Shown here: piece after piece, positions 7,838 through 16,609 of the stretch
How positions within the stretch are numbered: the stretch's first letter is position 1
Layout: every line of letters starts with the position of its first letter
Assembly: GCF_003703975.1 (NCBI RefSeq)
Contig: NZ_QTJY01000019.1
Span: forward strand, 1 to 64,000
Length of the DNA stretch: 64,000 nt
Direction of reading: 5' to 3'
From: Larkinella soli
GTDB taxonomy: Bacteria > Bacteroidota > Bacteroidia > Cytophagales > Spirosomataceae
Translations under genes and position numbers: made by a program
The notes under the pieces: generated by a model
Seen by the model: the letters and a program-made list of their open reading frames with translations, nothing else
Database searches by the model: none
What the model was told of the DNA's origin: nothing

Positions 7838-9514
7838 ATGAAAAACTTTACAGGATTCGTGCTGCTGCTGACGTTGGCCCCCAGTCTGCTTTTCGGGCAG
7901 GGCAAAAAAAGCAAGGCACCGGTCGGCAGACTGGATCAACTGAAGAAGGAAGCCGCAGCCGAAATCGAGAAGCGAAAAGATCAGGCGCAGCAGATCAACG
8001 ACATGCTGTTCAGCTTCTCGGAGCTTGGTTTTCAGGAGGAAGAGACATTTAATTACCTGACGACTCTCCTCGAAAAGGAAGGTTTTAAAGTCCAGAAGGG
8101 CATTGCCAATATGCCCACGGCCTGGATCGCCACCTGGGGCAGCGGCAAACCGGTCATCGCGATCGGCTCCGACGTCGACTGTATTCCGAAGGCCAGCCAG
8201 AAACCGGGCGTGGCCTACCACGACCCGCTGGTGGAAGGGGCGCCGGGGCACGGCGAAGGCCACAACTCCGGCCAGGCGCTCAACATCGTGGCCGCGCTGG
8301 CCGTTAAGCAGTTGATGGAGCGCGAAAAGCTGTCGGGAACGCTCATGCTGTGGCCGGGCGTGGCCGAAGAACTCGTCGGCGCCAAGGCATTTTACGTCCG
8401 TGACGGCTATTTCAAGGACGTGGACGCCTGCATTTTTACGCATGTGGGCAATAACCTCGGCGTGTCGTACGGCGATGCGGGCAACAACGGCCTCGTTTCC
8501 GTCAAGTTTACCTTCGAGGGGCAGGCCGCCCATGCCGCCGGCGCACCCTGGCGCGGGAAAAGCGCCCTCGACGCCGTCGAACTGATGAACATCGGCTGGA
8601 ACTTCCGGCGCGAACACCTCGAACTGACCCAGCGCTCGCACTACGTCATCCCGGACGGGGGCGACCAACCCAACGTCGTGCCGTCGAAAGCCTCGGTCTG
8701 GTATTACTTCCGGGAACGTTCCTACCCGAAAATCAAAAAGCTCTACGAAACCGGGGTCAAGATGGCGGAAGGGGCGGCCCTGATGACCGACACGAAATTT
8801 AGCTACGAAATTCTGGGATCGGCCTGGCCGGGGCATTTCAACAAGCCGATTGCCGAAGCCATGTACGACAACATCAAAAAAGTGGGCCTGCCCACCTGGT
8901 CGGAGGAAGACCAGATGCTGGCGAAAGCCTCCCAGAAAGAACTCGAAGCGCCTAAAGTAACCGGTCTGGCTACCAAACTCGATACGCTTGGCTTGCCCGT
9001 CGGTCAGGCGCCGACCATGATGGGCGGGCAGATGATGACCTCGGTCGGGGGCGGCTCCGACGACATCGCCGACATCTCCTGGTCGCTGCCTACCGTCGTG
9101 CTGCGCTACCCGTCCAACATCCCGGGTCTGCCGGGTCACCACTGGTCGAACGCCATTTCGATGGCGACGCCCATCGCCCACAAAGGCGTGGTGGCCGGCG
9201 CCAAAGCTGAGGCCATGACCCTTCTGGACCTGCTCATGAAACCCGAACTGATCAAAAATGCCTGGGAATACTATACCAAAGAGCAGACGAAAGAAATCAA
9301 GTACACCCCGCTGATCAGCCCGAAGGAATACCCGGCGGTGTATCTGAACCGGGAGATCATGAGCAAATTCAAACCGGAACTGAAGAAATATTATTACGAT
9401 CCTGCCAAATACAAAACCTACCTCGAACAGCTCGGGATCAAATACCCCACCCTCCGTGACGACCAGAAAGCGGAGCTGGCAAAGGAAAAAGAGAAAGAAT
9501 CGAAAGGGAAGTAA
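7838..9514 (+). CDS. Secreted M20-family amidohydrolase (aminobenzoyl-glutamate hydrolase-like)
   Basis: A 558-residue metal-dependent amidohydrolase/peptidase of the M20 family, closest by eye to AbgB-type p-aminobenzoyl-glutamate utilisation proteins. The ATG at 7838 gives a clear signal peptide (MKNFTGFVLLLTLAPSLLFGQ), so the earlier TTG at 7826 is rejected. Catalytic-core features are IGSDVDC for the usual GxHxD-type segment, GHGEGHNSG, WPGVAEELVGAK and the dimerisation-type GQAAHAAGAPWRGKSA. The C-terminus is long and Lys-rich. Export makes scavenging of extracellular amides or peptides more likely than folate recycling, but the substrate cannot be read from sequence. No partner gene is adjacent. 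Confidence 0.85.
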   Translation: MKNFTGFVLLLTLAPSLLFGQGKKSKAPVGRLDQLKKEAAAEIEKRKDQAQQINDMLFSFSELGFQEEETFNYLTTLLEKEGFKVQKGIANMPTAWIATWGSGKPVIAIGSDVDCIPKASQKPGVAYHDPLVEGAPGHGEGHNSGQALNIVAALAVKQLMEREKLSGTLMLWPGVAEELVGAKAFYVRDGYFKDVDACIFTHVGNNLGVSYGDAGNNGLVSVKFTFEGQAAHAAGAPWRGKSALDAVELMNIGWNFRREHLELTQRSHYVIPDGGDQPNVVPSKASVWYYFRERSYPKIKKLYETGVKMAEGAALMTDTKFSYEILGSAWPGHFNKPIAEAMYDNIKKVGLPTWSEEDQMLAKASQKELEAPKVTGLATKLDTLGLPVGQAPTMMGGQMMTSVGGGSDDIADISWSLPTVVLRYPSNIPGLPGHHWSNAISMATPIAHKGVVAGAKAEAMTLLDLLMKPELIKNAWEYYTKEQTKEIKYTPLISPKEYPAVYLNREIMSKFKPELKKYYYDPAKYKTYLEQLGIKYPTLRDDQKAELAKEKEKESKGK

Positions 9515-9524
9515 AAAGTTGACC

Positions 9525-9548
9525 CCCGGCACGAAAAGGCATGCCGGG
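9525..9548. repeat. Intergenic hairpin (CCCGGCA/TGCCGGG)
   Basis: Two 7-base complementary arms enclose a 10-base loop just after the amidohydrolase stop. There is no T-run, so it is a weak terminator at best; it may be part of the neighbouring inverted-repeat element. Confidence 0.4.
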
Positions 9549-9562
9549 CCTACCCGGTGAAT

Positions 9563-9653
9563 TTGTCATCCCGACGCAGGAGGGAACCTGTGGCTAATTG
9601 ACCATTTTGGTTGAGAAACGAAGCACAAGATCCCTCGTTCCCCGGGATGACAA
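9563..9653. repeat. Intergenic inverted-repeat element, degenerate copy
   Basis: The left arm begins TTTGTCATCCCGACGCAGGA and the right arm is its imperfect complement, ending GGGATGACAAA. The same arm sequence occurs as a perfect inverted repeat at 30320-30410, so this is a dispersed MITE-like or REP-like unit. It sits between two convergent genes and is followed by a C-rich tract resembling the flanks of the second copy. Confidence 0.65.
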
Positions 9654-9700
9654 ACCTCCCAATTCCCAAACCCCCAGACCCTTAAACTCTCCAACACCTC

Positions 9701-10792
9701 TCACTCCGGCTGAAACCGGCGGTCGCTCAGAAACTCGTAGTCGGTGAGGGTGCGCAGGAAGGCGATAAGGTCCTGCTGCTGCTGCCGGGTCAGCGGAAGA
9801 CCGGCCGAACCGGACTTTTTCAGGAGCGGGTCGAGCTGCGGGCTGTCGGTGACGCCGTTGACGTAATGATTCAGCACCTGCTCCAGGGTCTGGAAGCGAC
9901 CGTCGTGCATGTAGGGCGGGGTTCGCTCCACGTTGCGCAGGCTCGGCACACGGAACTTGTTATAGTCGTCGAGGTTCAGGGTGATCAGATACCGGCCCAG
10001 ATCGTAGTCGCTGCTGTTGACCAGGCGCATTGCCAGACCGTTGTTCCGGAAACTCCCGTCGGTGAACAGCTCGCCCTGGTGGCAGGAGGCACAGTTCTGC
10101 CGGAACAGCGTCAACCCGCGCTGTTCGGACTCGGTCAGCTGGGTTCCGCCCTCCTGTCGCGCGTATTTGTCGTATTTGGATGTGCCGGAAACCATTGTCA
10201 GCATAAACTGCGACAGGGCCTTTAGGAACCGCTCCGTCGTGACCTCCTCCGTCCCGTAAGCCGCCTTGAACAGCGCCCGGTATTGTCCGTTGTTCCGCAC
10301 TTTATTGAGCACGTTTTTCAGGGAATCGCCCATTTCCACCGGGTTCTGGATCGGGGAGATCGGCAGCAGGTCGAGGTCGTTGATGCCGCCGTCCCAGAAA
10401 AAGGCCGACCCCCAGGCGACATTCTGGATGCCGGGCACGTTGCGGGTGCCGATCCGGTCGCCGATGCCGTGACTGACGGGGTGGTCGGTATGGGCAAAAG
10501 CCGCACTGGGCTGGTGGCAGAAGGCGCAGGAGATGGTGCCGTCGCGAGACAGGAGGCCGTCGTAGAACAGCGCCTTGCCGAGGGCAACGCCTTCCTGAGT
10601 GAGTGTATTTTTCGAGAAATTATAGACGGGGTCAGGAAAATTGGCCGGTTTTTTCCAGGCGTAGGGCGTCGGCTTGAACTCGACCGACGGCCCCGGGTCC
10701 GGATCGCCCCCGCCCGAATCGGTCTTGCAGGACGTGACCAGTCCGAAGAAAACCAGGGAAGCCACTAAGCCAAAGCGTTGCCGGCGTCTCAT
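9701..10792 (-). CDS. MbnH-like diheme cytochrome c peroxidase/MauG-family lipoprotein
   Basis: A 363-residue periplasmic diheme enzyme. The N-terminus is a lipoprotein signal ending LVTSC (Cys about residue 22). Two heme motifs are visible, CAFCH near residue 93 and CASCH near residue 236, in the order and spacing of bacterial cytochrome c peroxidase/MauG proteins. The gene starts 2 bases after the stop of an MbnP-like gene. In characterised MbnP/MbnH pairs the diheme partner oxidises a tryptophan of MbnP to kynurenine and so builds a copper site. The pairing here supports that role over simple peroxide removal; it is inference from gene order and family. The C-terminus (LTRQQQQDLIAFLRTL) is typical. 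Confidence 0.88.
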   Translation of the reverse strand: MRRRQRFGLVASLVFFGLVTSCKTDSGGGDPDPGPSVEFKPTPYAWKKPANFPDPVYNFSKNTLTQEGVALGKALFYDGLLSRDGTISCAFCHQPSAAFAHTDHPVSHGIGDRIGTRNVPGIQNVAWGSAFFWDGGINDLDLLPISPIQNPVEMGDSLKNVLNKVRNNGQYRALFKAAYGTEEVTTERFLKALSQFMLTMVSGTSKYDKYARQEGGTQLTESEQRGLTLFRQNCASCHQGELFTDGSFRNNGLAMRLVNSSDYDLGRYLITLNLDDYNKFRVPSLRNVERTPPYMHDGRFQTLEQVLNHYVNGVTDSPQLDPLLKKSGSAGLPLTRQQQQDLIAFLRTLTDYEFLSDRRFQPE

Positions 10793-10794
10793 CC

Positions 10795-11601
10795 TTAATT
10801 GGCCTGAATCTTGTCGAAACGAAACATGCCCGCGTAGTTGTTGGCCAGGTCGGCAGAAAGGGGCGAAACCATAATGTCGGGATTGGTGGCGATGCGAAGC
10901 GCCTTGACGCCGTCGAAAATCTTCAGCACATCCCCTTTGATCGTCACGGCGGCCGCCGGACCCGCCGACACCGTGGCCCGCGAGCTTCCGAACGGCACCT
11001 GAATGGTACGCAGGTTGTTGAGCGTCTTCGATTTATAACCACCGAACAGGCCGACGTGGTAGAAGAAACTCCGCTGGCCGTTGGCTCCGATCGGCGCCAG
11101 GGGCGAGGTTCCTTCCAGCTTCAGGAAGATGTATCCCGAGTTCCAGTCCCAGTACATACCGGATGCGGCCCCGCCGGGGTCGAGGGCGCCCGTGCGCCGG
11201 CCGATGTCCATGGTGCTGCGGAGGCTGTCCACCCCGATCAGGAACGAAACCGCCGAATACTCCCCGGCCGGTATCTCATCCAGGGTAATCTTCTGCGAAT
11301 TGGCGTCGCTTTCCTTCACTAAAAAATAGCTTTTATCCTGCGGCACCACAAACTCCGAGCCATCCGGCCGTTTCAGCCGGATGTTGCTCACGAAATAGTT
11401 GAGCGTCGTTACCCGGAAGCTTTCGCCCCCGCCGTTGGTGTAGGTGCTGTCGTTCAGGACCAGGTCGCGGCTGCCGACCACATGGTCGAACCGCAACACG
11501 ACCGAGCCGATTTCGGGGGTAGCCGGATCGTCTTGTTTACAGGAGGTTACGGAAAAGGCAAGCGTTGCCGCCTGGAAAAGAAAGAATAACGTTTTTTTCA
11601 T
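10795..11601 (-). CDS. MbnP-like copper-binding lipoprotein
   Basis: A 268-residue lipoprotein recognised as MbnP family by IGSVVLRFDHVVG near the mature N-terminus, the FRVTTLNYFVSNI stretch and LDEIPAGEYSAVSFLIGVD. The chosen ATG at 11601 yields a lipobox ending FSVTSC; a longer upstream start would bury the signal peptide. Several Trp residues (MYWDWNSGYIFLKLEG) are candidates for modification by the diheme partner encoded 2 bases downstream. MbnP proteins bind copper in the periplasm or outside the cell. The divergent neighbour is a metal-linked DUF6660-receptor-CDF operon, consistent with copper or zinc handling. Function is inferred from the family, not from a visible metal site. Confidence 0.85.
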   Translation of the reverse strand: MKKTLFFLFQAATLAFSVTSCKQDDPATPEIGSVVLRFDHVVGSRDLVLNDSTYTNGGGESFRVTTLNYFVSNIRLKRPDGSEFVVPQDKSYFLVKESDANSQKITLDEIPAGEYSAVSFLIGVDSLRSTMDIGRRTGALDPGGAASGMYWDWNSGYIFLKLEGTSPLAPIGANGQRSFFYHVGLFGGYKSKTLNNLRTIQVPFGSSRATVSAGPAAAVTIKGDVLKIFDGVKALRIATNPDIMVSPLSADLANNYAGMFRFDKIQAN

Positions 11602-11776
11602 ACCATCTGGGTTTATTCCCGGATCGGGCATCTTCTCCGTAGAGAACGAAGCAACTTTGTAACCATGATGTACGAAATGGAAAATTAAGCTAAAATTAAT
11701 CGATCTCCGCAAAATTTTTCGCTATCAGCCCTTTTTGATTCCCTGTTGCACGTATTCCGGCCGTAATTTTGCCGGC

Positions 11777-12094
11777 ATGAAGCTGTGGTTACTGATCTGG
11801 TCGATGTATCTGATGGCGCTGTCGGGCGTTCCCTGCCCCGAACAGCACTGCCTCGACGGCCACAACCACCCGGCGGCTTCCGCTTCGCAACCTCCGGCCG
11901 ACCACCAGCCCGACGAAGCGCCCTGTTCGCCCTTCTGCCACTGCGCCGTCTGCCCCGGTTTTACGGTTCCGCAGCCGCTCTGGTCCACCCTTCCGGCCAT
12001 CTCTTTCAAGCCGGTATTCCGGCCGCAGTTTGCCTACTCCTCCCCGACTCCGGACGACATTTTCCGGTCTGTCTGGCAACCGCCCAAAATCTGA
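11777..12094 (+). CDS. DUF6660-type small Cys/His-rich exported protein
   Basis: A 105-residue protein from the ATG at 11777 (MKLWLLIWSMYLMALSGVPC), which starts with an uncleaved anchor or signal peptide. The mature part is Cys- and His-rich: CPEQHCLDGHNH, then DHQPDEAPCSPFCHCAVC. This matches my recollection of DUF6660, a Bacteroidota family found ahead of metal-related TonB receptors. It leads a probable operon with the receptor at 12166 and the CDF transporter at 14340. A metal chaperone or sensor role in the envelope is plausible from the Cys/His content, but no function is established. A TAATTTTG box at 11764-11771 would imply an almost leaderless message, so I do not rely on it. Confidence 0.7.
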   Translation: MKLWLLIWSMYLMALSGVPCPEQHCLDGHNHPAASASQPPADHQPDEAPCSPFCHCAVCPGFTVPQPLWSTLPAISFKPVFRPQFAYSSPTPDDIFRSVWQPPKI

Positions 12095-12165
12095 CGTTTT
12101 TCCCTGCCTTTTTCATTTTGCCGCCTTCGCGAAGGCGGTATCGAATTGATTTATAGTACATTCTC

Positions 12166-14328
12166 ATGAAAAACGTCATTCTATTTTTACTTCTGACCAT
12201 CCGCCTGCCGGTGTGGGGTCAGCATACGGTTTCCGTGGAAGTCCGCGGTGCCGAAACCAACCGGCCCTTACCGGGCGCCACCCTCCTTCTGGAAAGTACC
12301 AAAGCCGGTTTCATGACCGATTCGGCGGGCCGGGCCACCCTCACGAACGTACCGGACGGCCCGCAGCGGGTTCGAGTGTCCTTCATGGGGTACGAAACGC
12401 TGCGGCATCCGTTCCGGACGCCCGTCGCCGATACACTGCGGCTCCGGCTCGAACCCGGCGGCCATGAACTCGAAGAAATCATCGTTACCACGACCCGCGG
12501 CACCCGCACCATCGCCGACGAGCCGACCCGGCTGGAGGTCATCGCCACCGAGGAGCTGGAAGAAAAGTCGGATATGAACGCGTCGAACATCTCGACCATG
12601 CTCAAGGAAACGCCGGGGATTCAGGTGCAGCAGACCTCGGCTACCTCGGCCAACCAGACCTTCCGGATTCAGGGCCTCGACGGGCGCTACACGCAGCTTC
12701 TGCAGAACGGACTGCCGCTCTACAGCGGTTTTGCTTCGGGACTCAGCATCATGCAGATACCGCCCCTGGACCTGAAGCAGGTGGAGATCGTCAAGGGCAG
12801 CAGCTCGACCCTCTACGGCGGTGGGGCCATCGCGGGCATCGTCAACCTCGTCACGAAAGAACCGACCGCCGAACGGGAAGCCTCGCTGATGGTCAACGGC
12901 ACCACGGCGGGCGGACTGGATCTGAACACCTTTTACTCCGAAAAATGGCAAAAAGTGGGCGTCACGCTGTTTCTTTCGCACAACAGCCAGCGGGCCTACG
13001 ATCCAAACAGGGACGGCTTTTCGGACATTCCGCAGTCCCGGCGGCTGAACATCAACCCGCGCCTGTTCGTCTACCTGAGCGACCGGACCACCGCCAGCGT
13101 CGGCGTCAACGCATCGGTCGAAAACCGCCTGGGGGGCGACGTTCCCGCCATCCGCAACGACCTGAGCGGTTATTACACCGAACGAAACCGGTCCGACCGC
13201 TATACCACCCAGTTACGGGTCAGCCACCGGTTTTCGGAGCATACGTCGGTCTATCTGAAAAACAGCTTTACGTTCTTCGACCGCACCCTTACCGTGCCGG
13301 ACTACCGCTTCGGCGGACGCCAGCGGGCCGGCTTCACCGAACTGGGCGTCAACCGCTACGGCCAACGCTCGGAGTGGGTGGCCGGGCTGAACCTCTGGAC
13401 CGACCAGTTTCGGGAAGACGGCCGTCCGCTTTCGACGCCCAACCGCAACTACACGCTCAACACCGTCGGCGGTTTTGTCCAGAACACCTTCCGTCCGGAG
13501 GAGTTCCTGACGCTGGAAACCGGTCTGCGGCTCGACCATCAGGCCACCTACGGGACCTTCCTGCTGCCTCGGGTTTCGGCCCTGTTCCGGATCAGTGACG
13601 GCCTGAGTTCCCGGCTGGGCGGTGGGCTGGGGTATAAATCCCCGACCGTGTTTACGGAAGAAACCGAACAACGGCTGTATGAGAACATCCGCCCGATCGA
13701 TCCCCTGCGGACGAAGGCCGAAACCTCGCAGGGCGTCAACTGGGACGTCAATTACGCCACCGACCTGACCGACGACCTGAACCTGTCGTTCAACCACCTG
13801 TTCTTCTACACCCGCATCCGGCGGCCGCTGGTGCTGACGGAGAACCCCGACTCGACCTGGTCGTACGTCAACGCCGACGGCCATACCGACAGCCGGGGCT
13901 TCGAAACCAACCTGAAGCTGACCTGGCACGACTTCCGGTTGTACACGTATTACACGTTTACCGACACGAAGCGGCATTACGGCGAAATCAACCGCCCGAT
14001 TCCGCTGACGGCGCGGCACCGGGCCGGGTTCGTGCTGATGTATGAAGTGGAGGGTAAACTCCGGCTCGGGTACGAACTATACCATACCGGGTCGCAGGAG
14101 CTGGAGTCGGGCACACGGACCCGCCCCTACTGGCTGATGGGCTTCATGGCCGAACGGCGCTGGAAACACCTGAGCCTGTATATCAACTTCGAGAACTTCA
14201 CCGACACGCGCCTGTCCCGGTTCCAGCCGATGGTGAGCGGAACGCGGCAGCGGCCGCAGTTCGTGCGCGAAATCTGGGCGCCCACCGACGGCCGAATCAT
14301 TAACGGCGGTATTAAGTTATTCTTTTAA
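12166..14328 (+). CDS. TonB-dependent outer-membrane receptor with carboxypeptidase-like N-terminal domain
   Basis: A 720-residue TonB-dependent receptor. After a signal peptide, residues ~20-95 form a carboxypeptidase-regulatory-like domain (VRGAETNRPLPGATLLLES…SFMGYETL). The plug follows (~105-230; IRGLD-like RIQGLDGRYTQLLQNG, then VEIVKGSSSTLYGGGAIAGI), then a beta-barrel ending in an aromatic residue (LFF). It is flanked by a DUF6660 gene upstream and a CDF metal exporter 11 bases downstream, so the substrate is more likely a metal or metal complex than a glycan; there is no SusD partner. Which metal cannot be told from the sequence. Confidence 0.93.
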   Translation: MKNVILFLLLTIRLPVWGQHTVSVEVRGAETNRPLPGATLLLESTKAGFMTDSAGRATLTNVPDGPQRVRVSFMGYETLRHPFRTPVADTLRLRLEPGGHELEEIIVTTTRGTRTIADEPTRLEVIATEELEEKSDMNASNISTMLKETPGIQVQQTSATSANQTFRIQGLDGRYTQLLQNGLPLYSGFASGLSIMQIPPLDLKQVEIVKGSSSTLYGGGAIAGIVNLVTKEPTAEREASLMVNGTTAGGLDLNTFYSEKWQKVGVTLFLSHNSQRAYDPNRDGFSDIPQSRRLNINPRLFVYLSDRTTASVGVNASVENRLGGDVPAIRNDLSGYYTERNRSDRYTTQLRVSHRFSEHTSVYLKNSFTFFDRTLTVPDYRFGGRQRAGFTELGVNRYGQRSEWVAGLNLWTDQFREDGRPLSTPNRNYTLNTVGGFVQNTFRPEEFLTLETGLRLDHQATYGTFLLPRVSALFRISDGLSSRLGGGLGYKSPTVFTEETEQRLYENIRPIDPLRTKAETSQGVNWDVNYATDLTDDLNLSFNHLFFYTRIRRPLVLTENPDSTWSYVNADGHTDSRGFETNLKLTWHDFRLYTYYTFTDTKRHYGEINRPIPLTARHRAGFVLMYEVEGKLRLGYELYHTGSQELESGTRTRPYWLMGFMAERRWKHLSLYINFENFTDTRLSRFQPMVSGTRQRPQFVREIWAPTDGRIINGGIKLFF

Positions 14329-14339
14329 CCGGCAGAGAT

Positions 14340-15272
14340 ATGGCTCATTCGCATTCCCATACCCACGACCACGGCCATCATCACCACGCCCCGGCGATCC
14401 GCTCGGTCAACCGGGCGCTGGTGATCGGCGTCATTCTGAATACCGTCTACGTGCTGGCGGAGTTCGGAGCGGGGTTTCATTACGACTCGCTGGCGCTGGT
14501 GGCCGATGCGGGCCATAACCTCAGCGACGTGGTCAGCCTGCTGCTGTCGCTGCTGGCGTTCCGGCTGGCGCGGGTCCGCACGACGTCCACCTTCACCTAC
14601 GGCTTCCGGAAAAGCACCGTGCTGGCCTCACTCATCAATGCCGTTCTGCTGCTGGTGACCATCGGGGCCATCGTCTGGGAGAGCGTCCACCGCTTCCGCA
14701 GTCCGGAGCCGGTTCAGGGCGGGCCGGTGGCCTGGGTGGCCGGGCTGGGCATCCTCATCAATACGGCCTCAGCACTGCTGTTTTACCGCGATAAGGACCA
14801 TGACCTGAACGTGAAAGGGGCTTACCTGCACCTCGCGGCCGACGCGCTGGTTTCGCTGGGCGTGGTCGTATCGGGAATCCTGATTCAGTATACGGGCTGG
14901 TTCTGGCTGGACGCGGCCACCGGGCTGGCCGTGGCGGTCGTGATTTTCGTCTCGACCTGGCAGCTGCTTTCCGACAGCGTCCGGCTGTCGCTCGACGGGG
15001 TTCCGGCCGACATCGATCTGGAAGCCGTCAAGGCCGAAATCGGCAGGGTCGGCGGTATCCAGGCGGTTCACCACGTGCACGTCTGGGCGATGAGCACGAC
15101 GGAAAATGCGCTGACTGCCCATCTCGTTCTGCGCGACGACGTGCCGACCACCGAAATCGAACCGCTCAAACACCGGGTCCGTCACCAACTGGAACACCTG
15201 AACATTCAGCACAGTACGCTCGAAACCGAGTGGACGCAGGCGCCCTGCAACGAGCCGGATTGCGAAAACTAA
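14340..15272 (+). CDS. Cation diffusion facilitator (CzcD/ZitB-like) metal exporter
   Basis: A 310-residue inner-membrane CDF transporter that exports divalent metal, commonly Zn2+, in exchange for protons. The N-terminus is strikingly His-rich (MAHSHSHTHDHGHHHHA), as in ZitB/CzcD. Transmembrane metal site residues are visible as DAGHNLSD (helix II) and HLAADALVSLG (helix V), and a C-terminal cytoplasmic domain contains HHVHVWAMS. It is the last gene of the DUF6660-TonB receptor operon, 11 bases after the receptor stop. An importing receptor beside an exporter suggests that the unit balances one metal. Zinc is the family default; copper cannot be excluded because of the MbnP/MbnH neighbours. 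Confidence 0.93.
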   Translation: MAHSHSHTHDHGHHHHAPAIRSVNRALVIGVILNTVYVLAEFGAGFHYDSLALVADAGHNLSDVVSLLLSLLAFRLARVRTTSTFTYGFRKSTVLASLINAVLLLVTIGAIVWESVHRFRSPEPVQGGPVAWVAGLGILINTASALLFYRDKDHDLNVKGAYLHLAADALVSLGVVVSGILIQYTGWFWLDAATGLAVAVVIFVSTWQLLSDSVRLSLDGVPADIDLEAVKAEIGRVGGIQAVHHVHVWAMSTTENALTAHLVLRDDVPTTEIEPLKHRVRHQLEHLNIQHSTLETEWTQAPCNEPDCEN

Positions 15273-15373
15273 CTTCTATTTTTGATTCGGGAGGTAGTCC
15301 ATTGATTAAATGGACCAAAATTTGCATATTCGCATTACCGACCGTAGAATAGTTTGTAGCCGTACCGCCTGAG

Positions 15374-16576
15374 ATGATATTGTTCCGCAATGTTCTGACC
15401 TTTAGTGCATTTTATTTTCTAACTGCCGCCGGCTTCGCACAGATGGCGCCTTCCGGCTCCGGCAGCGATGTTCTGGCACGCCTTTCCCCGGCGTCCTCCT
15501 CATCTTCCGCGCCGGATGCCTCCCGGCGGATGTCGGTGGTGGTCGGTATGGAACAGCAGATTTTCCCCTCCTATCTCCTGGCGACGGCGGCTCTGTCGGA
15601 AAAAAACGACAAATATACTCTCGGCGAAGGCGACGGCCATGTGGCGATTTTCGTGAAGAACCCCGGCCGCAACACTCCCGTCCGGGTGGAGGTGGCCGCG
15701 ACGCCTTTCAGTGAGGCTACCGTCTTCGAAGGAACGCTCCAGGAAGAAGGCAAAGAATACGAAATCACCCCGCTGATCCCCTGGAATTTTCAGAAACTTC
15801 GGGCCCTCCAGCAGCCGACGCCGGTCAATTTCACCATCACGGCGTATACCGACCAGGAGAGGATCGGCCACCGGACGGTGGTGGCCACGATGCGGTCGGT
15901 CAACGATTGTCCGTATTATTGGGAAGGGGACGGCAGCGACGACGAGGACCTCGATCTGAACTACATGTATGTGGCCTACATCAACGAAGACGATCCGGTG
16001 GTGGACCAGGTGCTGGCGCAGGCGCTGCAGACCGACATCGTTGACGCGTTCGACGGGTACCAGACCGGGGACAAAAAACGTGTGGACGATCAGGTCTTCT
16101 CGATCTGGTACGCCATGCAGAAACACGGCATCAGATACAGCTCCATCTCGACCAACTCCAGCACCGGCATTTCGCAGAACCTGTACAGCCAGCGCGTCCG
16201 GCTGATCGACCAGACCTGGAACAACCGCCAGGCGAACTGCGTGGACGGCATGATCCTGATGGCTTCGGTGCTGCGTTCGATCCACATCGACCCGGTTCTG
16301 GTTCTGCTGGCCGATCACTGCTTCCTGGGCTATTACCGCGATGAGGAACATAAGGATCTGGTCTGCCTGGAGACCTCGATGATCGGCGACGTGGACCTGC
16401 GCAAGGTGTTGTCTTCCCGGCGTCAGAAAATAAGCCGCAAACTCTTCGCCGACGCCCGTCAGCGCGCCCAGAAGCAATACCGCGATTCAAAAAATCTGTT
16501 CGACAACGACCCCCGCTACCGCTTCATCGTCGTCGGCGACGTCCGAAAGTCCGGCATCCGGCCCATTGGCCGATAA
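15374..16576 (+). CDS. Secreted protein with transglutaminase-like cysteine-hydrolase core
   Basis: A 400-residue exported protein (signal peptide about residues 1-22, ending GFAQ). The C-terminal half has the layout of a transglutaminase-like core: NCVDGMILMASVLRSIHIDP supplies the Cys, about 25 residues later DHCFLGYY supplies His, and LETSMIGD an acidic residue. A 'Cys-then-long-helix' pattern of this kind is found in bacterial transglutaminase-like peptidases. The N-terminal half has a beta-rich stretch and an acidic patch (DGSDDEDLDLNY). It stands alone between a CDF gene and a bidirectional terminator. Substrate unknown; family assignment is by pattern only. Confidence 0.6.
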   Translation: MILFRNVLTFSAFYFLTAAGFAQMAPSGSGSDVLARLSPASSSSSAPDASRRMSVVVGMEQQIFPSYLLATAALSEKNDKYTLGEGDGHVAIFVKNPGRNTPVRVEVAATPFSEATVFEGTLQEEGKEYEITPLIPWNFQKLRALQQPTPVNFTITAYTDQERIGHRTVVATMRSVNDCPYYWEGDGSDDEDLDLNYMYVAYINEDDPVVDQVLAQALQTDIVDAFDGYQTGDKKRVDDQVFSIWYAMQKHGIRYSSISTNSSTGISQNLYSQRVRLIDQTWNNRQANCVDGMILMASVLRSIHIDPVLVLLADHCFLGYYRDEEHKDLVCLETSMIGDVDLRKVLSSRRQKISRKLFADARQRAQKQYRDSKNLFDNDPRYRFIVVGDVRKSGIRPIGR

Positions 16577-16607
16577 AAAAAGCTCCCGATTCCGGGAGCT
16601 TTTTTTA
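16574..16607. terminator. Bidirectional Rho-independent terminator
   Basis: An 8-bp stem AGCTCCCG/CGGGAGCT flanked by seven A on the left and seven T on the right serves both convergent genes ending at 16576 and 16610. Confidence 0.9.
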
Positions 16608-16609
16608 TC

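Noticed and set aside
7832-9532. 566-codon minus-strand frame opposite the M20 amidohydrolase
   Set aside because: Antisense shadow; Phe/Val/Gly/Arg-rich composition without domains.
11764-11771. TAATTTTG as promoter of the DUF6660 gene
   Set aside because: It lies 5 bases before the ATG, so the transcript would start at or inside the start codon; probably chance.
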